Assembly: GCA_045652965.1 (NCBI GenBank)
Contig: JAZOLI010000042.1
Location: 1-14,889, forward strand
Direction of reading: 5' to 3'
Length of the DNA: 14,889 nt
Source: Scatosoma sp045652965
GTDB taxonomy: Bacteria > Bacillota > Clostridia > Christensenellales > Borkfalkiaceae
Of the stretch, positions 13,692-14,889 are shown piece by piece; positions within the stretch are counted from its first letter, which is position 1; every line of letters begins with the position of its first letter. The position numbers and the translations under genes are program-made. The notes beneath the pieces were generated by a model. It had not been told where the DNA came from, ran no database searches, and saw only the letters and a list, made by a program, of their open reading frames with translations.

Positions 13692-14889
13692 TCACACTCC
13701 GAAAAGCAAATCGCCGTATGTAGGGAAGCACCAATAATCCGCGGAAACGATATTTTCAAGAGCATCTGCCTTTTCGCGCAATTTCTTCATCAGTGTCAAC
13801 ACTTTGTCTTTATAATAAATGCCAAGCTCGGTGATGTCGCCAATTTGCGAAGCGTTGGAAAGCGCCTTTTCAAGGGCTTTGGTATGCTTATAAGCAGCGG
13901 AAGAAAGCTTAGAAATTTTTTCAATCATTTCCTTTTCATAAGCGCAATCAAGCGTTTCGCAAACTGCCTTTTTAGAAAGGAGCGTGTTGCAAAGCGTTTG
14001 GCTATATTCACTCACGGCAGGAAGAATGTCTTTCATTGCCATATCGACCATCGTGCGCCCTTCGATATTGATGAGCTTGCAATAGCTTTCCATCAAAATT
14101 TCATAACGCGATTTAAGTTCACGCTCGGTGAACACGCGGTGCTTGGTGAAAAGCGCCACGTTCTTTTCTTTGATAAGGTAGGGAAGCGCGTCGGGCGTAG
14201 TTTTCAAATTCAAAAGTCCACGTCTTTCCGCTTCGGCAAGCCATTCATCGTCGTAGCCGTTGCCGTTAAAAATAATCCGTTTGTGCTCTTTGATAACGCG
14301 TTTGATAAGCGCGTGTAAAGCTGTTTCAAAATTGATAGCATTTTCAAGCTCGTCGGCAAATCGACTTAACGTTTCCGCCACGGCGGTGTTGAGCATTACG
14401 TTGGGCGCGGACACGGACGAAGCCGAGCCAAGCATAGGGAACTCAAACTTGTTGCCTGTGAAAGCAAAGGGGGAAGTACGGTTTCTATCGGTCGTATCCT
14501 TGGGGAACTTGGGCATCGTATGCACGCCCACGCGCAAAAGCTCTTTCTCTTTCGCTCCATACGGCGCGTCGTTTTCGATCGCTTCCAAAATTTCAGTGAG
14601 CTCGTCGCCAAGGAAGATAGAAACAACGGCAGGGGGCGCTTCGTGCGCACCCAAACGGTGATCGTTCCCTGCAGTCGCAACGGACACACGGAGAAGATCT
14701 TGATAATCATCTACCGCTTTGATAACTGCGCAAAGGAAAAGCAAGAACTGCGCGTTTTCGTAAGGCGTTTCCCCGGGTTCAAGCAAATTCACGCCCGTGT
14801 TCGTGGAAATGGACCAGTTGTTGGGCTTACCGCTACCATTCACCCCTTCAAACGGCTTTTCATGCAAAAGACAAAAGAGATTGTGCTGC
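13692..14889 (-). CDS. Glutamine synthetase type III, C-terminal part (runs off the window)
   Basis: About 398 C-terminal residues of a GSIII (GlnN-type) glutamine synthetase, which makes glutamine from glutamate, ammonia and ATP. The full protein is about 700 aa, so roughly 300 residues lie beyond the right edge. The frame is open to the last base and reads QHNLFCLLHEKPFEGVNGSG. Family segments follow: GNDHRLGAHEAPPAVVSIFL, KFEFPMLGSASSVS, FTERELKSRYEILMESYCK and MVDMAMKDILPAVSEYSQ. One key position is odd: the active-site motif usually written NGSGKHNNWS reads NGSGKPNNWS here (codon CCC, 14825-14823). The equivalent histidine is conserved across glutamine synthetase types. nadE follows after 1 nt. 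Confidence 0.93.
   Translation of the reverse strand, partial: QHNLFCLLHEKPFEGVNGSGKPNNWSISTNTGVNLLEPGETPYENAQFLLFLCAVIKAVDDYQDLLRVSVATAGNDHRLGAHEAPPAVVSIFLGDELTEILEAIENDAPYGAKEKELLRVGVHTMPKFPKDTTDRNRTSPFAFTGNKFEFPMLGSASSVSAPNVMLNTAVAETLSRFADELENAINFETALHALIKRVIKEHKRIIFNGNGYDDEWLAEAERRGLLNLKTTPDALPYLIKEKNVALFTKHRVFTERELKSRYEILMESYCKLINIEGRTMVDMAMKDILPAVSEYSQTLCNTLLSKKAVCETLDCAYEKEMIEKISKLSSAAYKHTKALEKALSNASQIGDITELGIYYKDKVLTLMKKLREKADALENIVSADYWCFPTYGDLLFGV

Noticed and set aside
13509..14318. 269-aa open frame on the + strand over nadE and glnA
   Set aside because: It is antisense to two well-conserved genes and its translation resembles no protein family.

Overview
The window looks like a chromosomal segment of an anaerobic, Gram-positive-type bacterium, most plausibly a member of the Clostridia. 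This is inferred from strong AGGAG-type ribosome binding sites, moderate GC, a PurF with iron-sulfur ligands, a type III glutamine synthetase, a flavodiiron protein with rubredoxin, and a DUF1858 'hybrid-cluster-protein-associated' protein. Finer taxonomy cannot be read from the sequence. No rRNA, tRNA, insertion sequence, integrase or true CRISPR array was seen.

Layout. (1) 1-1750, + strand: a good sigma-70 type promoter drives a three-gene oxygen/NO-defence operon: flavodiiron protein FprA, rubredoxin, and a small BFD-like [2Fe-2S] protein. It ends in a strong terminator. (2) 1751-2988: two tandem copies of a 37-bp intergenic repeat, then a divergent pair of orphan genes. One is a Sak/DUF1071 single-strand-annealing protein of phage type on the - strand; the other is a stand-alone Amidase_6 domain protein on the + strand. 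(3) 2989-3267: a promoter and a roughly 200-nt leader. The leader carries a possible 32-codon ORF, a terminator that overlaps a competing hairpin, and a second terminator-like hairpin. (4) 3268-11832, + strand: a de novo purine operon purE-purF-purM-purN-purD-purL, tightly packed. (5) 11884-12902: a PHP-type (CpsB/YwqE-like) phosphatase gene and a DUF1858 gene, with no terminator seen between them and purL. A 12-bp-stem bidirectional terminator follows. (6) 12962-14889, - strand: nadE (ammonia-dependent type) directly behind glnA of the GSIII type, which runs off the right edge.

The pur genes together supply the PRPP-to-FGAM and AIR-to-CAIR steps (PurF, D, N, L, M, E). purC, purB, purH and purK are not in the window.

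The most notable observations are sequence anomalies in nitrogen-handling enzymes. purL has an in-frame TAG at 10414-10416 in an otherwise intact 1229-residue frame. PurF has lost the N-terminal catalytic cysteine and the oxyanion-hole asparagine of its glutaminase, yet keeps all four iron-sulfur cysteines and the PRPP loop. GSIII has proline where glutamine synthetases carry a conserved active-site histidine. Each could be real biology or a sequence error, and each can be tested separately.
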